NCBI GenBank assembly: GCA_027490555.1
Contig: JAIXXW010000358.1
Coordinates: 1-9,434, forward strand
Direction of reading: 5' to 3'
Origin: Comamonadaceae bacterium
Lineage (GTDB): Bacteria; Pseudomonadota; Gammaproteobacteria; Burkholderiales; Burkholderiaceae_C
DNA: 9,434 nt
Shown in pieces: positions 1 through 6,396 of the stretch. Every line of letters starts with the position of its first letter. Within the stretch, counting starts at the first letter, position 1. Below the pieces are notes generated by a model. It saw nothing but the letters and a program-made list of their open reading frames with translations. It was not told where the DNA came from and ran no database searches. The translations under genes were made by a program, and so were the position numbers.

Positions 1-1544
1 AGCTTGATGCCGCTGATGTGCAAGGTGATGCCCCGGCTGGCCAGTTGGCGCTGCAGCTGGCCAAAGGTTTCCACCCCCGTCACGTCGATGCGGTTGATGG
101 GTTGGGCAAACAGGCAGACGTGCTCCACATCGGGGTGCTGGGCCAGATGTTCGGTGATGGCCCGGTCAAAGTCGCTGGCCGCGGCAAAGTCCAGTTCGGC
201 ATCCATGCGCAGCGCATACAGCCGGGGCGCCAGGGGCGGCAGATGCCACAGGTGCCGGTCGCGCAGGCTGCCGTCGGGGTGCAGGCCCACTTCGATGATG
301 CGCGGGTGCAGCCGGGTGTGCAAAAAGTGGCTCAGCCCCACCAGCACGCCGGTCATCACGCCCCAGTAAATGCGCGGTGCGGTCAGCAAGGTCATGGCAA
401 AGGTGATGCCCGCCGTCAGGGTCTCGATGCGGCCCACACGCCAGAGGTTCAAAAACTGCCGGGGCTGAAACAGGTTCAGCACGGCTGCGATCACGGCCGC
501 CGACATGACCGAGCGCGGCACATACTGCAAAGCGGGCATGAGCAAGAGCAAGGCCAGCAGCACAAAACCGACCGAGGAGACCACCGCCCAGCCCGAGCGC
601 GCACCGGCATACAGCATGAGGGCCGAGCGTGAAAAGGAGGTGCTGGTGGCAAAGCTGCCCGAAAAAGCCGAAGCCAGCTTGGCCAGGCCCTGGCTGAAGA
701 GTTCGGTGCTGTCGTCCCAGCGTTTGCCGTCGCGACGGCATTCGATGCGGGCGCTCGAGGCGGTCTCGAGGAAGCTCACCAGCGCGATCACCATGGCCGG
801 TACCCACAGCTGGTTGATCATGTCCAGGCCGGGCCATGTGGGCCAGTAGAACTCGGGCAGGCCCGAAGGCAGCAGGCCGACCACTGCGCCGTGACTCTGG
901 TAATCGGTGGCATAGGCGATGGCCGAGGCGATGCCCATGACGATCATGATGCCGGGCCAGCGCGGCTTGAAATGCCGCAGCAGCAAAAGCACGACCAAGC
1001 TGCCCAGACCAAACAGGGCGGGCCAACTGGCCAGCCAGGTGGGCCAGGTCTGCAGGTCCCAACTCCAGGCCTTGACGCCCAACAAACCGGGCACTTGCGA
1101 GGCCATGATGAGCAAGGATGCGGCCTGGGTGAAGCCCATCATCACCGGGGCGCTCACCAGGTTGATCAGCCAGCCGTAGTGCCCCAGGCCCAGCAGCAGC
1201 TGGATGGCCCCCGAGAGCAGCGACAGCCACACCGCCAGCGCCACCCATTCGGGCGATCCGGGCTCGGCCATGCCGGTGAGGGAGGCCCCAATCAGCACAC
1301 ACGTCAGGGCGGCAGGCCCCACCGACAAGCGGTTGGCGCTGCCAAACAGCACGGCCAGCAAAGCCGGGATCAGGCAGGCGTAAAGCCCGGTGACCAGGGG
1401 CATGCCGGCCAGACCGGCATAGGCCACCGCCTGCGGCACCATGACCAGCGCCACCGTCAGGCCCGCCAGCACCTCGACCCGGGCCAGTGGTGGCGTGAGG
1501 CGGGGCCACTGGCGGAAGGTGAAAAAGCGTTGCATCCCAGGCAT
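1..1544 (-). CDS. SulP-family anion transporter with STAS domain (3' end cut by window edge)
   Basis: This is an inner-membrane anion transporter of the SulP/SLC26 family; 514 residues are visible and the C-terminus lies beyond the left edge. Seen: an N-terminal SulP signature (VPQAVAYAGLAGMPLVTGLY, about residues 37-56), FGSANRLSVGPAALT shortly after, the conserved FLETASSARI with the following ELFSQGLAKLAS and TSFSRSAL segments, and hydrophobic helices to about residue 410. A cytoplasmic STAS domain begins near residue 430 (YALRMDAELDFAA, then INRIDVTGVETFGQLQ). The start at 1544 has an AGGGGG 12 bases upstream; an in-frame ATG at 1535 (MQRFFTF) is an equally plausible start. It follows the sulfatase stop by 23 bases, so it is probably co-transcribed. 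Family members move sulfate, bicarbonate or dicarboxylates. Sulfate is favoured here only by the neighbouring sulfatase, and the direction of transport is unknown. Confidence 0.93.
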   Translation of the reverse strand, partial: MPGMQRFFTFRQWPRLTPPLARVEVLAGLTVALVMVPQAVAYAGLAGMPLVTGLYACLIPALLAVLFGSANRLSVGPAALTCVLIGASLTGMAEPGSPEWVALAVWLSLLSGAIQLLLGLGHYGWLINLVSAPVMMGFTQAASLLIMASQVPGLLGVKAWSWDLQTWPTWLASWPALFGLGSLVVLLLLRHFKPRWPGIMIVMGIASAIAYATDYQSHGAVVGLLPSGLPEFYWPTWPGLDMINQLWVPAMVIALVSFLETASSARIECRRDGKRWDDSTELFSQGLAKLASAFSGSFATSTSFSRSALMLYAGARSGWAVVSSVGFVLLALLLLMPALQYVPRSVMSAAVIAAVLNLFQPRQFLNLWRVGRIETLTAGITFAMTLLTAPRIYWGVMTGVLVGLSHFLHTRLHPRIIEVGLHPDGSLRDRHLWHLPPLAPRLYALRMDAELDFAAASDFDRAITEHLAQHPDVEHVCLFAQPINRIDVTGVETFGQLQRQLASRGITLHISGIK

Positions 1545-1567
1545 GCCCGATCTTAGCCCCCTGGGCT

Positions 1568-2899
1568 TCAGCGCTGGGGCATGTCCTTGACCGAGTAGCC
1601 CAGGCTGATGGTCGCGTCTTCGGGGATGGCGGGCACGGTGGCGTTCCAGGCTTCCCAGGCGGCACGCAGGCTCTGCAGCTTCTCGGGCTGGTGCTGGGCC
1701 AGGTTGGCTCGCTCGCGCTCGTCGGCCGGGATGTTGAACAAATAATCGTGGCCGTCCACCCGCAGGTATTTGTAGTCGCCCATGCGCAAGGCGCGCTGGC
1801 CCCGGTGGTTCATGCGCCAGTACAGGGGCCGCTCGAACCGGTGCTGGGCATCGCGCAGCACGGGGGTGAGCGACACGCCGTCAAAGGGGTGGGCCGGGTC
1901 GGCTTGTGCACCGGCCAGCTCGACCAGGGTGGCCGACCAGTCCATGGTCATGCAGTGCTGGGTGGATGTGCCGCCCGGCGCAATCGCGGCGGGCCAGTGC
2001 GCGATCCAGGGCACGCGGATGCCGCCTTCGGTCAGATCCATCTTGCCGCCGACCAGGGGCCAGTTGTCAGAGAAACGCTCGCCGCCGTTGTCGCTGGTGA
2101 AGACGATCAGGGTGTTGTCGAGTTGGCCGTTTTTCTTGAGCGCCTCGACCAGCCAGCCGATGCCTTCGTCCATGTGGTGGATCATGCGCTGGTAGGTGTG
2201 GATGTTGCCGCCGTGCAGGTGGAACAGGTTGTCCTTGACCTCGGCGGCCTTGTCATGGTCTTCGCGGGTTTCCCAGGGCCAGTGCGGCGCGGTGTAGTGC
2301 AGGCTTAAAAAGAAAGGCGTGCCCTGCGCGGCGCCGGGGGCCATGCGGTTCACATAGTCCACCGCCTTGTGCGAGAGCAGGTCGGTCAGGTAGCCGTCTG
2401 CGTGCTGTTCTTGCTCGCCCGCGTACAGGTCGTGCGTGCCGTTGTTGCTGGCGTGGGTGAAGTAGTCCACCCCGCCCGACATGGGGCCAAAGAACTCTTC
2501 GTAGCCCGACTTGAGGGGGCCAAAGTGTGGCGGGTAGCCCAGGTGCCATTTGCCGATCAGGGCAGTGCGGTAGCCGCTGGCCTTGAGCAGCGAGGGCAGG
2601 GTGGGGTGATCAGGGGGCAGGCCCAGCACGGCGCTGCCTTTGCTCTTGCTGTTGATGGGCTCGTCGGCCCCGCCGCGCAGCCGGTACTGGTAGCGGGCGG
2701 TCATGAGGGCAAAGCGGGTGGGCGAGCACACGGGCGAGTTGGCATAGCCCTGCGTGAACTTCAGGCCGCCTGCGGCGAGCTGGTCGAGCACGGGCGAGAC
2801 CTTGCCGAAAGCGGCATCGCGGCCGCCGTAGCAGCCCAGGTCCGCAAAGCCGAGGTCGTCGGCCACGATGAAGACGATGTTGGGGCGTGGCTGGGTCAT
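1568..2899 (-). CDS. Type I (Cys-type) sulfatase, apparently cytoplasmic
   Basis: This 443-residue enzyme of the alkaline-phosphatase-like sulfatase family hydrolyses sulfate esters to an alcohol or phenol plus sulfate. Seen: the N-terminal PNIVFIVADDLG with metal ligands Asp14/Asp15; the CSPTR core (Cys58-Arg62), whose Cys becomes formylglycine in this family; GKWHLG with Lys117 and His119; His206 in TAPHWPW; FTSDNGGE with Asp270/Asn271; and GGKMDLTEGGIRVP with Lys286. All expected catalytic and metal-binding positions are present, so it should be active if matured. The protein starts directly at the fold with no signal peptide, implying a cytoplasmic enzyme. The start at 2899 lies 9 bases after the stop of the upstream receptor gene and has only a weak ribosome site, suggesting translational coupling. 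The overall pattern recalls arylsulfatase / N-acetylgalactosamine-6-sulfatase-like proteins, but the substrate cannot be assigned. No formylglycine-generating enzyme is in the window. Confidence 0.95.
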   Translation of the reverse strand: MTQPRPNIVFIVADDLGFADLGCYGGRDAAFGKVSPVLDQLAAGGLKFTQGYANSPVCSPTRFALMTARYQYRLRGGADEPINSKSKGSAVLGLPPDHPTLPSLLKASGYRTALIGKWHLGYPPHFGPLKSGYEEFFGPMSGGVDYFTHASNNGTHDLYAGEQEQHADGYLTDLLSHKAVDYVNRMAPGAAQGTPFFLSLHYTAPHWPWETREDHDKAAEVKDNLFHLHGGNIHTYQRMIHHMDEGIGWLVEALKKNGQLDNTLIVFTSDNGGERFSDNWPLVGGKMDLTEGGIRVPWIAHWPAAIAPGGTSTQHCMTMDWSATLVELAGAQADPAHPFDGVSLTPVLRDAQHRFERPLYWRMNHRGQRALRMGDYKYLRVDGHDYLFNIPADERERANLAQHQPEKLQSLRAAWEAWNATVPAIPEDATISLGYSVKDMPQR

Positions 2900-2908
2900 G
2901 GGCAGGTT

Positions 2909-3880
2909 TCAGTCGACCTTCATGCCGGTCGCGCGGATCACGCGGCCGTACTGGTCCGAGAGTTTGTTCAGGCGTTGGGCGGCGGCGCTGCCGGTCAGGC
3001 CTTCGTAGGCCATGTCCAGATCGTTCAGGCGGGTTTGCAGCTCGGGCCGGGCCAGGGCATCGGTGATGGCTTTGGCCAGGGTTTGCATCAGCGGCTCGGG
3101 GGTGTTGGCCGGGGCCATGACCACGTACAGCACTTCGCTTTCCAGCTCCTTGAAGCCCGCTTCGGCGATGGTGGGCACATCGGGGGCCAGGCGCGAGCGT
3201 TTGCGGCTGGTCACCGCCAGTGGGGTGATCTTGCCGGCCTTGACCTGCGGCAGCATGCCGGGGGTGGCCAGTGTGCCGCCATCGACCTCACCCGAGACCA
3301 CCGCCATGACGGCCGGCGAATTGCCCCGGTAGGGCACATGCACCAGCCGCGTGGCGGCCGAGACGTTGCTCATGTTGACCCACAGGTGACCGGGTGAGCC
3401 GTTGCCGCCCGAGCTGAAGTTGAGGCTGCGGTCGCGCGAGACCTGCATGAAGTCTCTCACCGACTTGATGCCGGTGGCGGGATGCACACCCAACAACAGC
3501 CCCGAGCTGGAAATCACCACCAGAGGCTTGAGGTCGGCCTCCTTGTAGGGCATGGTCTTGTAAATGTGCGGGTTGATGGTGTGGGTGGTGTCGATGCCCC
3601 ACAGCAGGGTGTGGCCATCGCCTGGGGACTTGGCCACCAGATCGGCCCCCACATTGCCGGCGGCACCGGCTTTGTTCTCGACCACAAACGGCTGGTTGAA
3701 CTGTTTTTGCAGCACATCGCCCACGCTGCGGGCCAGGATGTCGGAGGGGCCGCCGGGTGGGAAGCTGTTGATGAATTTGACCGGCTTGCTGGGCCAGGAG
3801 GGTGTTTGGGCCATGGCGGCTGCGCCCATCAGCAGGGCCAGGCTGCCCAGCAGGCATTGGCGTCGGACAAGGTGAATCAT
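2909..3880 (-). CDS. Bug/TctC-family periplasmic solute-binding protein (second of the pair)
   Basis: This is a 323-residue tripartite-tricarboxylate-transporter receptor, the usual family length. It should bind a small, typically carboxylate, ligand in the periplasm. Seen: an N-terminal signal peptide (RR at 6-7, hydrophobic core LLGSLALLMGAAA, probable cleavage after AMA at residue 24); the family's first ligand-loop motif FPPGGPSD (40-47) followed by ARSVG; NKAGAAGNVGA; the HVPYRGNSPAV segment; and the VPTIAEAGF motif of the C-terminal half. The start at 3880 is supported by AGGAG 5 bases upstream. It lies 18 bases after the paralogous receptor and 9 bases before the sulfatase, inside the operon. 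The twin Arg near the N-terminus loosely resembles a Tat motif, but Sec export is equally likely. The ligand is unknown; the context suggests a sulfated or related organic acid (inference). Confidence 0.95.
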   Translation of the reverse strand: MIHLVRRQCLLGSLALLMGAAAMAQTPSWPSKPVKFINSFPPGGPSDILARSVGDVLQKQFNQPFVVENKAGAAGNVGADLVAKSPGDGHTLLWGIDTTHTINPHIYKTMPYKEADLKPLVVISSSGLLLGVHPATGIKSVRDFMQVSRDRSLNFSSGGNGSPGHLWVNMSNVSAATRLVHVPYRGNSPAVMAVVSGEVDGGTLATPGMLPQVKAGKITPLAVTSRKRSRLAPDVPTIAEAGFKELESEVLYVVMAPANTPEPLMQTLAKAITDALARPELQTRLNDLDMAYEGLTGSAAAQRLNKLSDQYGRVIRATGMKVD

Positions 3881-3885
3881 GGGGT

Positions 3886-3890
3886 CTCCT
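3886..3890 (-). promoter_or_regulatory. Ribosome binding site of the second Bug gene
   Basis: AGGAG on the minus strand, 5 bases before the ATG at 3880 and inside the 18-base gap that follows the first Bug gene. It fixes the start of the downstream receptor and shows it is translated from its own site within the operon. Confidence 0.75.
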
Positions 3891-3898
3891 TCGAGGTG

Positions 3899-4876
3899 TC
3901 AATCCAGCTGCACGCCGGTGGCTTTGATGGGCTTTTCCCAACGCGCCAGGTCGGCCCGCTGGGCTGCTGCCAGATCGGCCGAGTTGGAGCCAATCGGTTC
4001 ATAGCCCAGCTTGACCAGTTTGTCGCGCATGGCAGGGTCGCGGGTGATTTTCATCATGGCTTTTTCCAGCCGGGTCAGGGTGTCACCGCGCAGGCCCGCC
4101 GGACCGTACATGGCAAACCAGGCGGTGGCTTCCATCGGGATGCCCGATTCCCTCAGCGTGGGCACTTCGGGCACTTGCGGGTCGCGCTGGCTCCCGGTGA
4201 CGGCGATGATGCGGACTTTGCCGGTGCGGTGCAGTTCGGCGGTTTCGGACACCACATCGAACTTGTAGCCGATGTGGCCACCCAGCAGCGCGGTGTTGGC
4301 CGGGGCACCGCCCTGGAAAGGGATGTGGTTGAGGGCGATGCCCGCCGACTGCTCCATCAGCACGCCCATGAAGTGGGGCAGGGTGCCGGCGCCCGGTGTG
4401 CCATAGTTGGCCGAGCTCGGATCGGTTTTGGCCTTGGCCACCATCTCGGCCACGGTTTTCACGTTGCTGGCAGGGCCAGAGACCACGCCGAACTGGAATC
4501 GGGCAATTTGCGAGATGGGTGTGAAGTCCTTGACCGCGTCGTAATCGAGCTTTTTGTAGACGTGGGGAAACAGCACCATGGGCCCGCTGGGCAGGATGAT
4601 CACGGTCTGGCCATCCGGCTTGGCCGCCTTGGTCAAGTTCAAGGCGATGCGACCGCCCGCGCCCGGCTTGTTGTCCACCACGATGGGCCCGAAGTCGTCT
4701 TTCAGGGCTTCGGCCACCATGCGGGCCAGCACATCGGCAGAACCCCCGGGTGGAAAGCCGACAAGGATTTTCAGGGGCGGTTTGTCCTGGGCGAAGACCC
4801 CAGGGCTCAGCACGGACAGGGACAAGACCGACAACGCCAAGGCCCGGCGGGCGTTGAACTGGGACATGCTCTTCAT
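3899..4876 (-). CDS. Bug/TctC-family periplasmic solute-binding protein (first gene of the operon)
   Basis: This 325-residue tripartite-tricarboxylate-transporter receptor is paralogous to the next gene but clearly diverged from it. Seen: a signal peptide (RR at 10-11, hydrophobic LALSVLSLSVLS, probable cleavage after VFA at residue 29); the ligand-loop motif GFPPGGSADVLAR (40-52); VVDNKPGAGGRIA; YGTPGAGTLPHF; the HIPFQGGAPANTALLGG segment; and VPEVPTLRESG in the C-terminal half. The reading frame is open upstream to 5344, but the true start is the ATG at 4876. It has AGGAG 6 bases upstream and is immediately followed by the signal peptide; the longer reading would run antisense through the nuclease gene. 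As first gene of the minus-strand run it probably carries the operon promoter in the 112-base divergent region. TctA/TctB-like membrane subunits are not in the window, so uptake would depend on components elsewhere. Confidence 0.95.
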   Translation of the reverse strand: MKSMSQFNARRALALSVLSLSVLSPGVFAQDKPPLKILVGFPPGGSADVLARMVAEALKDDFGPIVVDNKPGAGGRIALNLTKAAKPDGQTVIILPSGPMVLFPHVYKKLDYDAVKDFTPISQIARFQFGVVSGPASNVKTVAEMVAKAKTDPSSANYGTPGAGTLPHFMGVLMEQSAGIALNHIPFQGGAPANTALLGGHIGYKFDVVSETAELHRTGKVRIIAVTGSQRDPQVPEVPTLRESGIPMEATAWFAMYGPAGLRGDTLTRLEKAMMKITRDPAMRDKLVKLGYEPIGSNSADLAAAQRADLARWEKPIKATGVQLD

Positions 4877-4882
4877 GAGGTA

Positions 4883-4887
4883 CTCCT
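4883..4887 (-). promoter_or_regulatory. Ribosome binding site fixing the first Bug gene start
   Basis: AGGAG on the minus strand, 6 bases before the ATG at 4876. It decides the start of a frame that otherwise stays open to 5344. Confidence 0.75.
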
Positions 4888-4925
4888 GGAGCGAGGGCTG
4901 CCGACCCTCCGAAAAATGGCAAGGC

Positions 4926-4942
4926 AGGTCAAAATGTAACCT
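4926..4942. promoter_or_regulatory. Imperfect 17-base dyad, possible operator
   Basis: AGGTCAAAATGTAACCT has two 8-base arms that match at 6 of 8 positions around a single central base, with perfect AGGT/ACCT ends. It lies in the 112-base region between the divergent Bug operon and the nuclease gene, about 50 bases from the Bug start. The position suits a repressor or activator site, and a TACATT that could serve as a -10 for the operon falls within it on the minus strand. I could not find a convincing -35 partner. The symmetry is modest and could be chance. Confidence 0.25.
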
Positions 4943-4988
4943 CGTCAGCGACGGTTTCCCCCAAGCACCATGACCCTGGTAAACCCTG

Positions 4989-5612
4989 ATGCCCGTGTTC
5001 TCTTTTCTGCCGCCGGCCTCGGCCCAGCCCAGGCGTTCTGAACGCCAGGCGGTTTGGCGCCGCTGCGCAGTGGCTTCGGCGTTGCACCGTTGCCAAGCGC
5101 TTGGCCGCATCGCGGCCTGGCGAGCCTGCTGGCTGCTGGGCTGGCTTGGCAGCAGCCTGTGCCTGGCGGCTGAGACCTGGCCCGGCTGGGTGAGCTGGGT
5201 GATGGATGGCGACACCGTTGTGCTGGTGCGTGCCGGCCAGACCGAGCCCGTGCGCCTGCGCATCGATGGTGTGGATGCCCCCGAGACCTGCCAGCCCGGG
5301 GGCATGGCGTCGCGCGATGCGCTGATTCGCCTGGCCCTGCGCAAAGAAGTTCAGGTGACCGATTTGGGCCAGGACAGCTATGGCCGGCAGGTGGGGCGCC
5401 TGACGGTGGAGGGCGTCGATCTGGGGGCCCAGATGGTGGGCTCTGGCATGGCCTGGGCCTACCACTTTCGAACGGGTCGGGGGCCTTATGCGCCCTTGCA
5501 GCAGATGGCGCAAAAAGAAAAGCGGGGCTTGTTTGCCGCCGAGGGGGCGGCGATGTCGCCCGCCGTCTTCAGGCGCTTTCATGGCGCGTGCCAGGCCCAC
5601 CCAGGCCAGTGA
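4989..5612 (+). CDS. Exported staphylococcal-nuclease-like (thermonuclease family) protein
   Basis: This 207-residue SNase-fold protein is probably a phosphodiesterase acting on DNA/RNA outside the cytoplasm. Seen: a hydrophobic stretch after basic residues (about 40-61, ending LCLAA before ETW), consistent with a signal peptide or anchor; then the SNase domain with WVMDGDTVVLV (Asp73/Asp75), RIDGVDAPET (Arg91, Asp96, Glu99), DSYGRQVGRL (Arg133), a GSGMAWAYHF segment and a KRGLFA tail. Arg91, Glu99 and Arg133 align with the staphylococcal catalytic Arg35, Glu43 and Arg87. The ATG at 4989 is the only ATG before the domain; a TAA lies in frame 9 bases upstream, and the ribosome site is poor. 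About 40 residues precede the hydrophobic core, so a downstream GTG (5070) or TTG (5082) could be the real start. It is divergent from the Bug operon and convergent, 4 bases apart, with the MoeB-like gene. Confidence 0.88.
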   Translation: MPVFSFLPPASAQPRRSERQAVWRRCAVASALHRCQALGRIAAWRACWLLGWLGSSLCLAAETWPGWVSWVMDGDTVVLVRAGQTEPVRLRIDGVDAPETCQPGGMASRDALIRLALRKEVQVTDLGQDSYGRQVGRLTVEGVDLGAQMVGSGMAWAYHFRTGRGPYAPLQQMAQKEKRGLFAAEGAAMSPAVFRRFHGACQAHPGQ

Positions 5613-5616
5613 GCGG

Positions 5617-6372
5617 TCAGGGCCGCGTCGGGCCGCAGACCGGGCAGGCTGGGTTGCGTTGCATGCGGATGTCGGTCCAGGACAACTCCCGGCCATCGAG
5701 CATGAGCAAACGCCCGGCCATGTGGCTGCCCATGCCGCTGAGGATCTTCAGGGCTTCAGCCGCCTGGACCGTGCCGATGATGCCCACCAGTGGCGCAAAC
5801 ACGCCCAGGGTGGCGCAGCGGGTTTCTTCGGGCGATTGCTCGGGCGGGAAGATGCAGGCGTAGCAGGGCGCCTCGGCCTGGGTGCTGTCGTACACCGCCA
5901 CCTGACCGTCCATGCGGATGGCAGCGCCCGACACCAGGGGTTTGCGGTGTTGCACACAGGCCAGGTTGACCGCCTGGCGGGTGGCAAAGTTGTCGCAGCA
6001 GTCGATGACCACATCGGCCTGGGGCACCAGGGTGTGGAGCAGCGCTGCATCGGCCCTTTGGGTGATGGGGGTCACGTGCACGTCGGGGTTGATCTGGGCG
6101 ATCGCGGTGCGCACGGAGTCGGCTTTGGACTGCCCGATGCGATCGAGCGTGTGGGCGATCTGGCGTTGCAAATTGGTGGCATCGACCGTGTCGTGGTCCA
6201 CCACCGTGATGCGGCCCACCCCCGCACTGCCCAGGTACAGCGCCACCGGTGAGCCTAAACCGCCTGCCCCGATCACCAGGGCCTGCGAGGCCAGGAGCTT
6301 TTCCTGGCCATCGATCCCCAACTCGTTGAGCAAAATGTGCCGGGAATAGCGCAGCAGTTGGGTGTCGTCCAT
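5617..6372 (-). CDS. moeB: MoeB/ThiF/HesA-family adenylyltransferase (E1-like)
   Basis: This 251-residue cytoplasmic enzyme should adenylate the C-terminal Gly-Gly of a small ubiquitin-like sulfur carrier (MoaD in molybdopterin synthesis, or ThiS in thiamine synthesis), using ATP. Seen: the start MDDTQLLRYSRHILL with Arg11; the nucleotide loop IGAGGLGS (34-41); VVDHDTVDATNLQRQ with Asp59 and Arg70; CCDNFATR with Asp127; two CxxC zinc pairs, Cys170/Cys173 and Cys243/Cys246; and Cys186, in the region where ThiF has its thiol partner cysteine. Length and order match MoeB, and there is no C-terminal rhodanese domain. AGGGAGG 6 bases upstream confirms the start. It follows ctpA by 24 bases and is probably co-transcribed. 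No moaD, thiS or other molybdopterin or thiamine gene is adjacent, so MoeB versus ThiF rests on family resemblance. Confidence 0.93.
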   Translation of the reverse strand: MDDTQLLRYSRHILLNELGIDGQEKLLASQALVIGAGGLGSPVALYLGSAGVGRITVVDHDTVDATNLQRQIAHTLDRIGQSKADSVRTAIAQINPDVHVTPITQRADAALLHTLVPQADVVIDCCDNFATRQAVNLACVQHRKPLVSGAAIRMDGQVAVYDSTQAEAPCYACIFPPEQSPEETRCATLGVFAPLVGIIGTVQAAEALKILSGMGSHMAGRLLMLDGRELSWTDIRMQRNPACPVCGPTRP

Positions 6373-6378
6373 GCAGGG

Positions 6379-6385
6379 CCTCCCT
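6379..6385 (-). promoter_or_regulatory. Strong ribosome binding site of the moeB-like gene
   Basis: AGGGAGG on the minus strand, 6 bases before the ATG at 6372, within the 24-base gap after ctpA. It indicates independent initiation of the downstream gene of a two-gene transcript. Confidence 0.75.
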
Positions 6386-6396
6386 GAGGGCGCAAC

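Noticed and set aside
166..1665. 499-codon minus-strand open frame overlapping the SulP gene
   Set aside because: It is in a different frame from the SulP signature, STAS domain and transmembrane helices. It also begins inside the sulfatase gene and is low-complexity Pro/Arg/Gly sequence.
2369..3397. 342-codon plus-strand open frame opposite the sulfatase and second Bug gene
   Set aside because: It spans two real genes in antisense, has no family motif, and its composition is typical of a shadow frame.
3809..3880. Twin-arginine motif in the second Bug signal peptide (VRRQCLLG)
   Set aside because: It lacks the usual Ser/Thr before and Phe/Lys after the Arg pair, and many Bug proteins have two Arg in an ordinary Sec signal.
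3482..4939. 485-codon open frame on the plus strand opposite both Bug genes
   Set aside because: The minus-strand frames carry signal peptides, ribosome sites and full family motifs. This one has no recognisable domain, is rich in Gly, His and Gln as expected of GC-rich antisense frames, and crosses a gene boundary.
4929..5696. Open frames antisense to the nuclease, including upstream extension of the first Bug gene to 5344
   Set aside because: The Bug protein starts at 4876 with a good ribosome site and signal peptide. The added sequence has no motif and lies opposite the conserved SNase domain.
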